From: Anseranas semipalmata
Taxonomy: Eukaryota > Chordata > Aves > Anseriformes > Anseranatidae
Direction of reading: 5' to 3'
Assembly: GCA_013399115.1 (NCBI GenBank)
Contig: VXAA01005609.1
Span: 401,449-465,448, forward strand
Length of the DNA stretch: 64,000 nucleotides
In this document: positions 1 through 12,140 of the stretch, in pieces
Numbering within the stretch: position 1 is the stretch's first letter
Layout: every line of letters begins with the position of its first letter
Program-made: the position numbers and the translations under genes
Notes under the pieces: generated by a model
Databases searched by the model: none
Seen by the model: the letters and a program-made list of their open reading frames with translations, nothing else
What the model was told of the DNA's origin: nothing

Positions 1-465
1 GGCTAAATGGAGGTACAGAGCCAGCTTTCAGGCCATTGTGGATCAGCAGAACCATATGAAATTTTGGGATGTTGCTGAAACCTCCAAGGTCAGGGGGAAA
101 ACATTTTAAAGCCCTTTTCCCAGATTTATTCTCCACATTCCTTAGATGTACCTCCTTATAGGCAAAGCTCAATATTGATATGACAGTTTTCATTAATGCT
201 CAGAACAACAGACATAGTCAGAACATACAGACCATGTTCCTTTCCAGTAGGTTTTGGAGCATTACTTTAAAATCAAAGATAAAAGGTGTTGCAGGTGCTC
301 TGTGGGTGCGTGGCAGCTATGCAGAACCGTCACTGATGCTATAGCACGAGTCTGTGCTATTTAACTGTAATATTGGAAATTTAAATTAAAAGACATACCT
401 CACTTAGAACACGGAATGCCTGTATATGAATACTACTGCAAGTAATATTCCTTCTTTCTTCTCAG
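1..465 (+). other. RBMS1 intron (partial)
   Basis: Intronic sequence before the first exon in the window. Apart from the acceptor at its 3' end I see nothing distinctive. Confidence 0.8.
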
Positions 466-581
466 TTCCTGCAGAACCTTTATTGTGCAAGTTTGCCGAT
501 GGAGGACAGAAAAAGAGACAGAATCAGAATAAATATATACAGAATGGAAGAGCATGGCACAGAGAAGGCGAGGTGAGACTT
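466..581 (+). CDS. RBMS1: RBMS1 exon: end of RRM2
   Basis: The acceptor is cttctttcttctcag ending at 465 and the donor is gtaagt at 582. The exon opens with the last two bases of a split codon, then reads [14 protein letters not shown] through to HREGEVRL. It carries the RRM2 C-terminal strand and a basic KKRQ segment. An in-exon ctgcag ending at 474 is a weaker alternative acceptor that would lose three codons. Confidence 0.92.
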
Positions 582-3500
582 GTAAGTCCTCCCTTCAAGC
601 TCTAGTGTGGGTGTACAATAATGAATACTTATGGAAATGATAGGCATTGAGACTTCTTGGCTCGGCACTTTGGCATGTTAAAAACGTACAAGCAACTCTT
701 ACCTGACAGTTTGCAACTCTATACTTAATACTTAACTGTGTCTTCCTTAAGAGAGGGAAAAAAAAATGTGAAACAGTAAATCCTACCTCATTAAAGTGAA
801 CAATAAAATTTCCTTCACCTTGGTCAGGAATATACCTGAACTATCTCTCTGATACTATAAAGCTATCTGAACATAACTTTATTTACATATAGTAAATAAT
901 CTCTTTTGTATATGCAGAACTGAAATGCACATCCATTTTCTAAGATTAAAACAGTATACTAGTGCAGTGCAGCATTAAGCTTTTGTTTTTGTCACAGCTT
1001 TTTTTAATCCTTAATGTTCAAGATAGTGCTTTCATAGGCTTACTGTGGTTACCAAGCCTAGACACTTCATATGTGTGAGACAACAAAAATCAAACATGTC
1101 TTCTCAAAAACTGCACTCTCCATTCATTTTTATACTTAGTATATTGTAGGCAACACCCTAACATAATCATCTTCATGCCCCGCCTCTCAAACACATACAT
1201 GTTCTCTACGCCAGGTATTTCATAGATTGCATTTTGTTCTTGCTGGGACCTTGAAAACTTGTATTTTTAGCTGATATCACTGACTCTCTTTACTCTATAA
1301 TTATTTCTGTCAAATAACCTTTCCCTAACTGTGGAATAAAAAATTATCTCAGTACAAATTTTCAGTTAAAAATAATACAGCTAATGAAAAAGTAAGAGAA
1401 ATAATTTACAAACAAAATGAATTATGTCAACTCTTTCTTTCTACTTTTTTTTTTTTATAAGGCTGGAATGACACTCACCTATGATCCAACCACAGCTGCT
1501 TTGCAAAATGGGTATGTTAAGTACTGGCACACTAAGAAAAAAATGTTTGCATTATGAAAAATGCATAGAACTGGCATTTAATAAATATTTCTATATTTTC
1601 TAGATTTTATCCATCACCCTATAGTATTACAGCAAACAGAATGATCACTCAAACATCTATTACGCCATATATTGCTTCTCCGGTTTCCACATACCAGGTT
1701 TGTATTTAGAACTTCGTAGCTGAAATGATTCATTGGAGTTTGTGTTTATTTATCAGTTGCTACATCTGGTTTTCTGCATTCTCTAATAATGCTACATTTT
1801 AATGAAGCGCTCTCTTCATGCTGTACAGCATGCAAATGAAGGTCTTAAAAACTAAAGGTGTGTTTGTTTCAGGAGGCACAGCAATTTAATGAGATACATG
1901 TTGTCTTGCCAAACAGTCTGTGAATTGTGGTGATGGCTAAGGTGTTTGTAGCCACTTCTGCATATCATGTATGATTTTTCGTTTTCTCTTGGTCAAATTC
2001 TTTTAATGTCAATAACGTATCTTTAAAATAATTATTCTTTATTTAAACCTTTCTTGGTTTAGTTAAGTCTTATTTCAAAAATATCTCTGCATGATTTCGA
2101 AATTTTTTGCAGGTTGTTTCAGTGTGAAAAAAAAAGTCCAGCAATGATGTGTTACATTGATGGGCTAAGAAGGCTACAGAAACTGGCTTAACGTTAGAGA
2201 CAGAAACTTGAAAAAAAGTTCTGAATTGATTGTATAAGTATTCAAATTCAGTGTTTTCACATTAGGAGTAAAATGTTTAATAGTCTAGAGGTTTTTTTTT
2301 TTAAACCAAAAGTTACTTTATTTTGGCCAATACACATAAATCATGTACATTTTTTGTTCTTGGGGCCCAATCCAAAGTTTTCTGAAAAGGCGTCTCTTTT
2401 CTCATTTTGATAGGCATTGTCTCAGATCCCCACTACAGGATATTGACAATTCAACATGCTGAGAAATGGCATGAAACAGTTTTTGTACTTTGATACAAGC
2501 TTGTTAGCAATGCTGAATTTTATGCCATCATACACTTCAATTTACAAACAACTTGAATTTAATGCAACTAGCACGGCCGTCTCAGCTGTCTGCTTTGTAA
2601 TTACTACTTGAGACATGCCAATTATCACAATGTTAGTTAAATGATTACCTATTTTGGCATTGTACTGTTTAATACCTAAGTTTTCTACCTGTGGGCCATC
2701 TAGTCAGTATTCCTGTGCAGAAATACCCATGTACTCTCCCTTTCCAGGTGAGAACAATGAGGAAGAATTGTCTAATATTAGTCTTGAGGTCTAATGCCTT
2801 CTTGCATGAACAGAGCACTATGTAGGAGGTGTGCTCTGGGATAAAGGGCAGCTGAATTAATTTTATATTAATTTCTGAGGAGACTTATGCAACAAAATGT
2901 TTGCTCTCAGCAGACAGTGCCAGTACTGTATTTTTCAGAATACAGAATCATTCTGCTTTGTACAGCAATATCTAAAAAATTACAGTAATCTCTTACCCAG
3001 AAAAGTATTTCAGCGGAATTAGCAGCTGTTCTTTATTAAAGTATAAATTATGAATCAATATAAGACTCTCAGATATTCAGAATCTAACTAAAAGTTGAAA
3101 GTTGGCATGGAAACATGCTTCTTGGAAGTACGGTGTCACTTTTCTGGGCTTATTGAGATAGGCAGGCCACAATATTGTATGTTTCCAAAAATGTTGTTAC
3201 CAGTGTTTTGGTCTACATGACATAGAGCTTAAATGGTTGTGTATGGAGTTATTAACATCATGATATTTAAAGTGCCACAGTAATAGGAATTGAAAATTAA
3301 ATTGAAGCATTCTGTAGTGGGGAGGAAGGAGGTTCTTGGCCAGAAGAATTTCACAATTTAAGCATTAGTCACATCGTCGTTACTGATCCGTTCCACTCAG
3401 ACTTGTAGCATTCTGTCATCTACACAACAGAACATGTCATGAAAGTATGATTTATTTATTTTTTCTTTGAGGCATGGTATAACCTGTTCCTAGATTTATT

Positions 3501-6500
3501 CTTATTAAAGGTAAACAAATTTAACAAAGCTTTGGCTAGTGTTTGTTTCTGCAACTCCTGTATACCCAAATGACAGTACTAAGCCAGTTACTATCACAGT
3601 ATGAGTAGATTAGCCAAAGCTTTAGTCAGGCTGTATCAGTATTTTTTGCCATTAAGCTTTTGCCTGGGGAAAAGAAGGGTTCAAGTGTTTTCTATTTTTT
3701 ACCATTCAATTTTGAACTCCTAGTTGCACTTTTTCTGATTGAAAAATAGTAACAAAAAAATTAGTCTGATTTGAAAGTCAATGCCAAAAGCAGAGAAGAA
3801 ATGTTTCCATCTTGCAGAAAACACCTCACCTTGATTTTTTCAAGATTGTCTGTCTACCTGTCCTATTCATAGGACACTGGGGAAGATAGTGGAGGAGTTT
3901 AAAGGGTTTTAAATGTCTCGCAGCAGTAGTTAGTTCTGCATGCATGGTGCAGGTTAGAATCATGCCTTATTCTACGCATATGGCTCCTACAGGAGATGAA
4001 GAGGAAGCATTTTCATCTTGGCTTTAATATTTCTTGCAGCACATTTTTTCAAAGAGCTGTTGCAACCAACTCTTTTAAACTAAGACAACCATATAACCTA
4101 TTAGTGTAGCCTTTTCTCCTTTTAATTTACCTTGTTTATGAAAAGTTTTAGGCATCCTGCCTCAATTTAAGCATTTGGGTAATCAGTTTTTTTGGAGAGA
4201 AAACATGCTAGCTGCAAGAGGAGGGGAATAACATACTGCAATGTCTTCATTAAAATGAATAATAATATACCAATTTTGTTCTAGGTTCAGAGTCCTTCTT
4301 GGATGCAGCCTCAACCATATATAATGCAGCACCCAGTAAGTTTTTATGCTTCTCCATTGTTGTGTTACTGATTGTGTAAATATTTTACATATTTTAAACA
4401 ACAAGAAATAGGTCTCTTCCCACCCAGTTACTTCCAGAGTCTTGACAATAGCATTATGATGATTAAATCATGGGTGAAAACAGAAAAGAGAAAGGATGAT
4501 CCTAACCTGAACTGGGGCCTCATTTTATTAGGAAAAAAAAAGAAAGCTGCCTTCAGGGTATCAAGGTGATGAGGACAATTAGATTTACCAAGTTAGCATC
4601 CTGAGGAAACTTTTTTTTTTCCTTTTTTTTTTAAATGAAGAGCACTTTGCAGATGCCAGTGCTTTACATACTGTGTACCTATCAAAAGCTGCAATTGAAG
4701 ACCCAAGGTTTTAGAATAGGTCTAGAGTAGTTCAGACTGGATAATTTGTGACAGATAGATGCATGTGGCGATATAAATGGCACCACAGGCACTCACTTGA
4801 AAAAACCTGCATAGCCTGTTCTGGCTTCACCACTCATGAGTAATGCTACTCTCCCTATACTTTTGGTTGTGGCATTTATACCAGACTGTCAGGTATTCTA
4901 ATCTATACTCTTACATGATATTTTGCTTCTTATCTATGTCATTTGCCAATTGAGTACTATTATATCTGAGAGGTCTAAGGTTTCTTGATATGAGCATTAC
5001 AGATAATAACAAGCACTTTAATATATCTCCTATATTAACAAGCAAGTCTGTTTCCAGGTATAGAAAGGATACTGTTCTAACTTTAATTAACCTCTCCATG
5101 CAGATTATAGAATGTAAATCTTTGTGGCAGAACGTTTTCTTCTTGTGCATGCAGAGAAGGTAGAACTGAACCAGAACACCTTCTCATGTACTTCATTGTT
5201 GTTGTATTTGTGTTTTTTGAATGTTAAACACACACACAACTGGTTTTAACTTTTGTCTGTCAACACAGATTTTCATAAAAATAATTTTGCAAATTATGCT
5301 GTAAAAGACACAAGTTAATATGTTATAACACTGTAAGATATATCAGAGGTACACAATATGAGATTTTGTAGCTGAAAATAAAAATCTAGATTCCTGCCTT
5401 AAGTTTTAGTTTTGGCCTGTGCAAAGACTCGTACTGTCTTACTCATTTGCTTTGCAGAGAAGCCTGCAGTCTACAGACAGGAAATTCTTTCAGTGTTTGA
5501 TGTGCCTGTGACTCATTTCATCTACGCTGGTCACATGGTTGTTTTTCCAACTATACTCTGTAGGGTTTTTTATTTTTTCTTTTAAAGGAATAGTTATTGA
5601 TTCTAAATACTGGCTTTCAGTACACCACAATTATTTCTGTTAGTTTTGACCCCCCGTCAATTTTAAACAACACTTCTGCAAGCGTAACTCATACAGTGTT
5701 TGGAAATGTGTTTTTGCAGAACATGATTGGTAAAAGGAGATCCGTTGATAATCTTCCATTTCAGATAACAATGAAAACCGTACAAGTGTGCCGTGCATAT
5801 TTAGCAATCTTGAGCGTTTAAAAATTCTAATATACCCCTTATAAAGTTAACAAAATGGCACAAGAGTGATAGAGCCATCCTGATAGCTGGTATTTTTACA
5901 AAAGAACCAATCCTTTACACAGCTCTACTAACCCACTCTTCTAAATTTGTATGCTAATGAAACCTGGCTTTAAGTAGGGCAGCTCTGTCTTGTGTGTGAA
6001 CATCACATGTGTGCAGGTAGAATTCCCCTAACACAGATGTTCTTCCGAAGCCTCCATTTCCAAAGATGAGGCAAAAGTTTCTTCTTAAAGCCTGAAATTC
6101 CAAAGCTCAAGCTAAGCAAATCTATACCTGGTAACATGCCAGTTTTTACTGTAAGGTTAACATCTGGTTAAACACATATTTTAGAGTGTTTTCAGCAGGT
6201 ATCTCAAGTGCATTGTGCATCAGTTGCACATTCAGGAAGTCAATGCAGTACTTACCCCATTATCGAACTGTGCAAAACACATCTGCATCAAAATGCCTAA
6301 GACCTGTGTCCTGAGTCAGTCAGTGCCTTGGATTAAGGAGAATTCATGTGGTATATCCCCTTGAAAGGACAGCTCAGACTCTCAAATCAAAAATGTAATT
6401 AAAATCTGGGTGTTGCCGTAATCATTTCTTTCTCTATTTTAATAGGGTGCTGTACTGACTCCCTCCATGGACCACACCATGTCACTACAACCTGCATCAA

Positions 6501-8594
6501 TGATAAGCCCTCTGACACAGCAGATGAGTCATCTTTCATTAGGCAGTACTGGAACAGTATGTAGCAATTTAATACAAAATAGAACTTTTGCAAGTGGAAA
6601 ATACTGCATGTGGATCACAATATGTGTATACATTTTACATGTTAAAAAAATCCTCTATCATTAATTAAAACATTAAGAACTGTCTCCATCTGTGAATCGG
6701 ATTCAACATTTTTTATTCAGTCTATTAACTGGTCAGAAATAATGAGTAAACAAAATAGATAAAGCAAATGAAAAGAGCCCAGGAGGTGACTCTAGAGTTG
6801 GACTGTGAAAGAAACAACAGTTGTTTTTACTCTTCAAGAGATCAGAGTTGCTGAAAGTTATACGTAGTGTGGAACAGAAACTAGACCGGAAAAAGAGATG
6901 CAAACTAGCCTCTAAACTGAAGGACCCTTCTTTTCTGAGCCGAGAGTATTAAAAAAAAATGATGATGATGATGATGATAGGGACTAACAGAGAGAGAAAA
7001 ATCCTTTACTTAGTCTTTGAAGGCTAAATTGGGGTTTTTTTAAAAACATATCTCACTTTTCTGAAAAGGCTATCGATTACAGATGGAAAAGTCTTTCTCG
7101 TGTACATTGCTTTTGAATGAAACATTCAATACCTATTAAATAATGTCATGATAGGTATTTTGAATACTCTTAAATTTATGTTGGATTTCAACTCAACTTA
7201 ATGTACTGCCTCTCTTTTTAGTACATGCCAGCCACAACAGCTATGCAAGGAGCCTACATACCCCAATATACACATGTCCAGACAGCAGCGGTTCCTGTTG
7301 AGGTCAGTATATATTATAAAAGACCAGAGATAAGAGACATGAATATAATTTTTTTTTCCTTTTAAAGGAGAATTACCGATTAAAACATTGTAACTGTGAA
7401 TGTACTGTGAATACAACATATATTAAAACTATGAAGTGTCATTATTCTCAACTAAAATAATTAGTATTATAACAAATAATGGCTTGTACTTGTAGCAGAT
7501 AGGTTTTCTATATGACCGTAGCTCAGCCAAGCTTTGCATTTTGTGAAACCTAACTTGCAATAGGAACAAAGCCGGGAGGGTATTGCAATTTTGATCCTTC
7601 ATTTAGTTTACCTGTGAACAAACTTCTCCACCAACAGACCCTGATTGTAATTTTTTGGAAAGAATCCCAATTTTACCCTAGGATTTCAGGGTACTGTGCA
7701 TATTTGCCTAAGAAACCCCTCTGCAACTCCAGCTGAAAAGCACAACTAAATGCTAGACAGTAGTCTGCCTACTATTTTGATTTAACTTCCACCTTTTTAT
7801 GGGTCAGTACTTTCTTAACAGTGGAGCTAGAGAAGGCATACTACAGCTCTTTTACATAGAGTGAGTGCTAGACAGTCTCTTCCAGAGCCTGTAAGAAAAA
7901 ATGTTTAATTTGAAAGTCTATTTTCTAGAGACACCAAAACTTGTTTGGTTCAGTTTACTCATCTGCTTAAGTGGGTCAGAGAAAGACCTTCAGTAATTAG
8001 CTGCTTGCACTATCAGAGCACTTATTTCAGCTGAATTAATTTCCTGGTTTCTGGGGGCTCATGTGTGAAGTTCCAAATAGAATTCTTTGTCTTACCTAGT
8101 GCCAATGACACCATGATACTCAAAGAGATAGTGTTTATACATGTAGTAGGTAGATCTCATTCTTCTCACTGCCCCTCAAAATAGAGGGCAGAATGCTCTT
8201 TAACATTTGCAGATATAAAATATACCAGCAGTTATTTGCTTCCCTTATGTATTATTTCTGTAAGGTGAAGGTTTTTTTTAATTAACCTCAAAGTAGCTGA
8301 AGAAATCTAAGGTTTACATGATCATTTTGTTTCTCTATTTGCTTAAATGTACATCAATGTGAAGTTAACGCCTCAAATTTGGAATACCCACTTGAGAAAT
8401 GTTAGAAAGGCTTTAGACTTGAAGACTGTTAATTACACAAACTGCATGGAAATACAGATTGCAGGTAATGCTGCCTGATTTTGTGTCCCATGTCTTTTCT
8501 CCCTCTTCATTTGCAGGAAGCCAGTGGTCAACAGCAGGTTACAGTAGAGACGTCCAGTGACCATTCTCCATATACGTATCAACAAAATAAGTAA
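466..8594 (+). CDS. RBMS1: RBMS1, C-terminal half (seven coding exons, 5' part outside window)
   Basis: RBMS1 (also MSSP, SCR2) binds single-stranded DNA and A/U-rich RNA through two RRM domains and acts in transcription, replication-linked functions and mRNA stability. The spliced reading frame gives the last 193 residues or so of a protein of about 406. It begins at the very end of RRM2 ([15 protein letters not shown]) and continues through the low-complexity Pro/Gln/Ser/Tyr-rich tail ([44 protein letters not shown]) to the terminal residues [11 protein letters not shown] and a TAA stop at 8592-8594. Coding exons are 466-581, 1462-1511, 1604-1697, 4285-4335, 6446-6556, 7222-7302 and 8517-8594; all junctions have consistent phase and GT-AG borders. 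As I recall the human protein, the tail is nearly identical, which separates it from the paralogues RBMS2 and RBMS3. Both RRMs are almost entirely upstream of the window. Confidence 0.93.
582..1461 (+). other. RBMS1 intron
   Basis: AT-rich intron ending in a long T-tract before the acceptor. I see no other feature. Confidence 0.85.
1462..1511 (+). CDS. RBMS1: RBMS1 exon (50 nt)
   Basis: It follows a strong T-tract and ataag acceptor and reads [16 protein letters not shown] plus two bases of a glycine codon. The donor is gtatgt at 1512. Confidence 0.92.
1604..1697 (+). CDS. RBMS1: RBMS1 exon (94 nt)
   Basis: The acceptor is ttttctag ending at 1603. The exon completes the glycine codon and reads [16 protein letters not shown] through SPVSTYQ, with donor gtttgt at 1698. 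The SITANR order differs from the SIATNR I recall for human RBMS1. Confidence 0.92.
1698..4284 (+). other. RBMS1 intron
   Basis: A 2.6 kb intron of unique-looking AT-rich sequence. There are no ORFs above background and no recognisable repeats. Confidence 0.8.
4285..4335 (+). CDS. RBMS1: RBMS1 exon (51 nt, phase 0-0)
   Basis: The acceptor is ttgttctag ending at 4284 and the donor is gtaagt at 4336. It reads [17 protein letters not shown]. The exon is a multiple of three with both ends in phase 0, so skipping it would keep the frame. Confidence 0.92.
4336..6445 (+). other. RBMS1 intron
   Basis: A 2.1 kb intron. Short ORFs of 60-80 codons are within chance expectation, and no recognisable repeat was seen. 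Confidence 0.8.
6446..6556 (+). CDS. RBMS1: RBMS1 exon (111 nt, phase 0-0)
   Basis: The acceptor is ctattttaatag ending at 6445 and the donor is gtatgt at 6557. It encodes 37 residues from [16 protein letters not shown] to HLSLGSTGT, the same length as I recall in human. It is symmetric and frame-neutral if skipped. Confidence 0.93.
6557..7221 (+). other. RBMS1 intron with GAT microsatellite
   Basis: The intron contains a short (GAT)n run at 6960-6978 and nothing else notable. Confidence 0.8.
6960..6978 (+). repeat. (GAT)n microsatellite
   Basis: Six perfect trinucleotide units directly follow an A-run within an RBMS1 intron. Confidence 0.9.
7222..7302 (+). CDS. RBMS1: RBMS1 exon (81 nt, phase 0-0)
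   Basis: The acceptor is ctctttttag ending at 7221 and the donor is gtcagt at 7303. It encodes 27 residues, [16 protein letters not shown] through AAVPVE. Confidence 0.93.
7303..8516 (+). other. RBMS1 intron
   Basis: A 1.2 kb intron before the last coding exon, with no distinctive feature. Confidence 0.8.
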
Positions 8595-8601
8595 CTGTGA
8601 G
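8517..8601 (+). CDS. RBMS1: RBMS1 last coding exon with stop
   Basis: The acceptor is cttcatttgcag ending at 8516. It reads [16 protein letters not shown] through YTYQQNK and stops at TAA (8592-8594). The exon continues only seven bases to 8601 before a donor-like gtaggg, so the rest of the 3' UTR lies in a separate downstream exon starting at 11430. Coding sequence ends at 8594. Confidence 0.88.
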
Positions 8602-11429
8602 GTAGGGGCTCATCCTGTCACATGAAAGATGTGAATTCAAAGTTTTTTTTTAATAACATGCAGTACTCTGTATTGAAAATTCTTTTTTGTGTCATATAAA
8701 TAACATCGATAATATTTGGGGCCAGACACTGAAGTTAATTCGAATTTGGCCAGGTTAGAAGCAAGGAGAAGGAGCAAAGGTTCTAGAAGTGAGTTAATGA
8801 ATTATGAGCGATAGCACTTTAATAATTTCTCTATAGCATATCTGGATTATGTTCTATTTTAATTTGTTCATCTTGTATACAGCATGCTGTGTACAAGAAT
8901 AACAATGAATTAGTGCAAAAAAAAAAACCTACGTGGAACATATCAGGTTTGGAAGCAGCTTTGCAACTGACTTACAGAATGTAAGCAGGGGGGTGGTCTG
9001 GTAGAAATCCTTGCTCACATATTCTCTTGAAGACTTCCCTGCTCTTCCTTTATTCTAGGAAGCAGCAGTTTGGTCCAGAATTTTGTCAATTAATTTTTAA
9101 TCCATGTCCTAGTTCGGCTCTAATTCCAGAGTTATTTATTTGCTTTCCTGCTGCAGGTTTCCTATGTTTCTGCTTGCATGGCCTTTCCCTACTAACCATT
9201 CACTAGTTTTATCCTAACTCCTTCCGTTATTCCATTTTGCTTTCTGTAGATTGCCATCCTGAAAATAGTGTTTGCACTAACCATCCCCATCTCCATCCTC
9301 CAAGTTTTAGAATTCTGGAATTTAGTTCTTCCCTAACTCATCTTTTTCTGGGTGCTTTGTAAACCAGGGAACTGGACTACATAATATTTTATCAAATTTT
9401 GTAAGACCTCATACTGAAGAATTCCATTCAGCTACAATAATATACTAGCGGCAGTCTTAGAAGTGATTTTGCCCTCATGGCATTTTTAAGGTACTCAAAA
9501 ACCGTAAGCAGTTATGTGCAAGGGTTTTCTATTTGTGTGATACTCTCTTTAAAATGTTTTAATCTAACAGTATGCACATTTTGCCATCACCTTTGATTTT
9601 GCAGGTCAGCTGTGCTATTTGACAACACTGTTCTCATCCCCATTATTGGCATAACAACTTCTTATATGTTCAAGTATGTAAAGATAGAAACAAACCAATT
9701 GGGAAACTTCGCACATTCAACAGATGGCACAGTCTGCATAGCACAACATATGACCTGTGTTTATTATTTTAGTCTGGCCAAATGCCAGCATCTAGAGAAA
9801 GCCCACATCCTTGATTTTCTTCCAGGGCAGGGAGAAAGCAAAGCCACAGACTTTTCTCGTTCTCCATCTCCTAGTGTTAAAACCATGGCTCTTGCATGTT
9901 TCCCATGCCAAGGCTATTGGCTGGTGTTAACCACTTTTCAAGGAATTACTTGTTTTGCCTTAAGTCTTCCCAGTGGGCATGTAAAACCTCCTTACAAACA
10001 GAGATCTGTGGTAGATGGGGAGGCAGAATCCTGCACGGCATCTCCACACCCTGCCTTTCCACCAGCGTGTCAGTCTCTTTCCCATAGACTTGGGCCATAG
10101 GAGGAGCAGCATTTAGTCTCCTGAAAGGATCGGATGTGCTGCATCTGAGACACGTTCTGTAACGACGACTCTGTAGCATACTGAGCTCTGTGAGCAGCTC
10201 TGGGCATTTGCTGTAAGCCAGTCCTCCATGTATTTTATTCTTCAGAGAAGAACTGCTACCTGCATTTATCTGCACGGTGAAATCTGTGTACACAGCGACT
10301 TGGCAGTGGGAGTGGGCACATGGGGAACGTTAATATTGTTCAACTGATTTCAGCCTTGGAGTATGGCATTTGGTATTTCTGTCCCTAGAGCATGCCAGTA
10401 CTTGTCATTTTTCAGACAGGTGAAGGGGAGGGAATTGACGGTTATTTCTTGCCCTAAATACAGGGAACACTGTGGTCTGTTAATTATTGTGTTTTTGTCA
10501 CTGTTGACAAATTGAAACTTCTTTCTAAATATGTGCGCAGCACTTTTGGTAATGTCCTATTGAAAATCAGTATACATATTGCCATAAATAAATGGTAAAT
10601 GACAACTAGTGCATTCACACAAGCTGATGCGGTCTATGAGAAATACCCAGTGTCTTTCCCTTAACAGATACATTTAATAGCTGTATAGCTTCTTTTCAAA
10701 AACCTGCTACTATATGAAAATAGTCAAAGGGACTTGAAAAAAGCCTGTTATAATTGTGTATGCACCTATAAATATACAAATCTTAAATTAACAGACTTTT
10801 CTTGCCTTGAAAAATTCAAAAATTGTCTTAACTTTTCATTAGCTGAGTATTTTTTAAAACCCATCTGGCAATATCAGCCAATATAGTAAATGGAGAAGTC
10901 TCCCTTAAAGTTTAATGAACCCTGAATTACTGTTAAATTTTAACCATCTGCCAGGCACGGTAGCTGTCTGTGCATTAGCTGCTGTAACTTGTACGTAGCC
11001 TCCCTACAGCTGCACCAGAAGAAAATTGTGTTCCTTTTCCAGAGATCAAAAGCCTTTGGGAAGCAGCAGTAAGCTCACACACTCAACTACTTCTGGTCAA
11101 TTAAAAGGAAACAACCCTAACAAAACAAGAAAGGAGATAGCTTTGAATGCAGTCTCCCAGTTCCTCAATGGGCATTCTGCATGCTTATCTTTATTAGAGA
11201 TAAAGGGGGTAAATACGATGGAAGGCCGTATCCTGGCAGAGAGCCTTATCCCGGCAAGTGCCAAGCACCTGTAGTGCCGCCTGTGTTTGCTTGTCTAATT
11301 TGCACTCAGATTCACATAGTCTGCTCACGGCTGTCTAAAATAGGGAATGATTTAGCTTATGGACAGCTACGGTAGAAAAATGAATGCAATTCGCAACTCT
11401 GCTCTAGCTCTGACCTTTCTGTGTTGCAG
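8602..11429 (+). other. RBMS1: Intron within the RBMS1 3' UTR
   Basis: The gtaggg donor at 8602, directly after taactgtgag, and the acceptor tttctgtgttgcag ending at 11429 frame a 2.8 kb intron located wholly after the stop codon. Sequence immediately after 11429 (atgtccag, then the stretch around tcatggattttactgatc) matches the start of the RBMS1 3' UTR as I recall it from mammals, and directly follows the stop-codon exon there. The intron contains open stretches at 9612-10100 (+) and 9946-10293 (-) with no recognisable protein, and an AATAAA near 10587 that could serve an unspliced isoform. Confidence 0.75.
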
Positions 11430-12134
11430 ATGTCCAGTGTTGACCTGGCCTGGAGAAGGGTGCAAAGGCTGAAACAATCATGGATTTTACTGATCAATTG
11501 TGCTTTAGGAATTATTGACAGTTTTGCACAGGTTCTTGAAAATGTTATTTATAATGAAATCAACTAAAACTATTTTTGCTATAAGTTCTATAAGGTGCAT
11601 AAGAAAAACCTTAAATTCATCTAGTAGCTGTTCCCATGAACAGGTTTATTTTAGTAAAAAAAAAATTTTTATCAAGTGTTATGACGCAAAAAAAAAAAAA
11701 AAAATTCAAATTTCTGGGTATGCACAGATGACCACGAAGACTTATTCACGTGCATGACAGAATTTGTGTTTTGGTTTATTTTTATTTTGTTTGTTTCTTT
11801 TTTTTTCTTTTTTTTTTTTTTTTAATTGTATGAAATGGGTTTTCTGAAGTTTAAAATAGTAAAACATCTAAGATGATGTTCTGTGCTTGCAGTATGTGAG
11901 TGTTGCTTTAGTGCAGTGTTGTAGTTATAGTGTCTGGTCTTTTAGCTTTCTGTTTTTCTTTTAATGTAGTGTGAAGTGTCTTATCCTTTTCTATAAATTC
12001 CAATTTGCCTTAAATCTTTCAATGCTGTAGCTGTTTCAGTAAGTAGTCCAAACTAATGGTGTAGAATGCTTTGACCAAATGAGCTGGTCTATTATGCCTT
12101 GTAAAACAGCAGCATAGGGCTTTTAAAGGTAGTC

Positions 12135-12140
12135 AATAAA
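12135..12140 (+). terminator. Proximal polyadenylation signal of RBMS1
   Basis: AATAAA followed within 30 nt by a GU/U-rich stretch (ttttttaatgtgtagtaagtg), a good cleavage context. It would give a 3' UTR of roughly 0.7 kb. Confidence 0.6.

Noticed and set aside
9612..10100. 162-codon + strand ORF in the RBMS1 3' UTR intron, with an antisense ORF at 9946-10293
   Set aside because: No recognisable domain, and the opposite strand is open too. In 64 kb read in six frames one or two ORFs of this length are expected. It lies between a consistent donor and acceptor and so is best read as intron.
11687..11704. Poly-A run as evidence of a processed pseudogene or retroposon tail
   Set aside because: It lies inside the RBMS1 3' UTR with matching sequence on both sides and no upstream retroposon body, so it is part of the native UTR.
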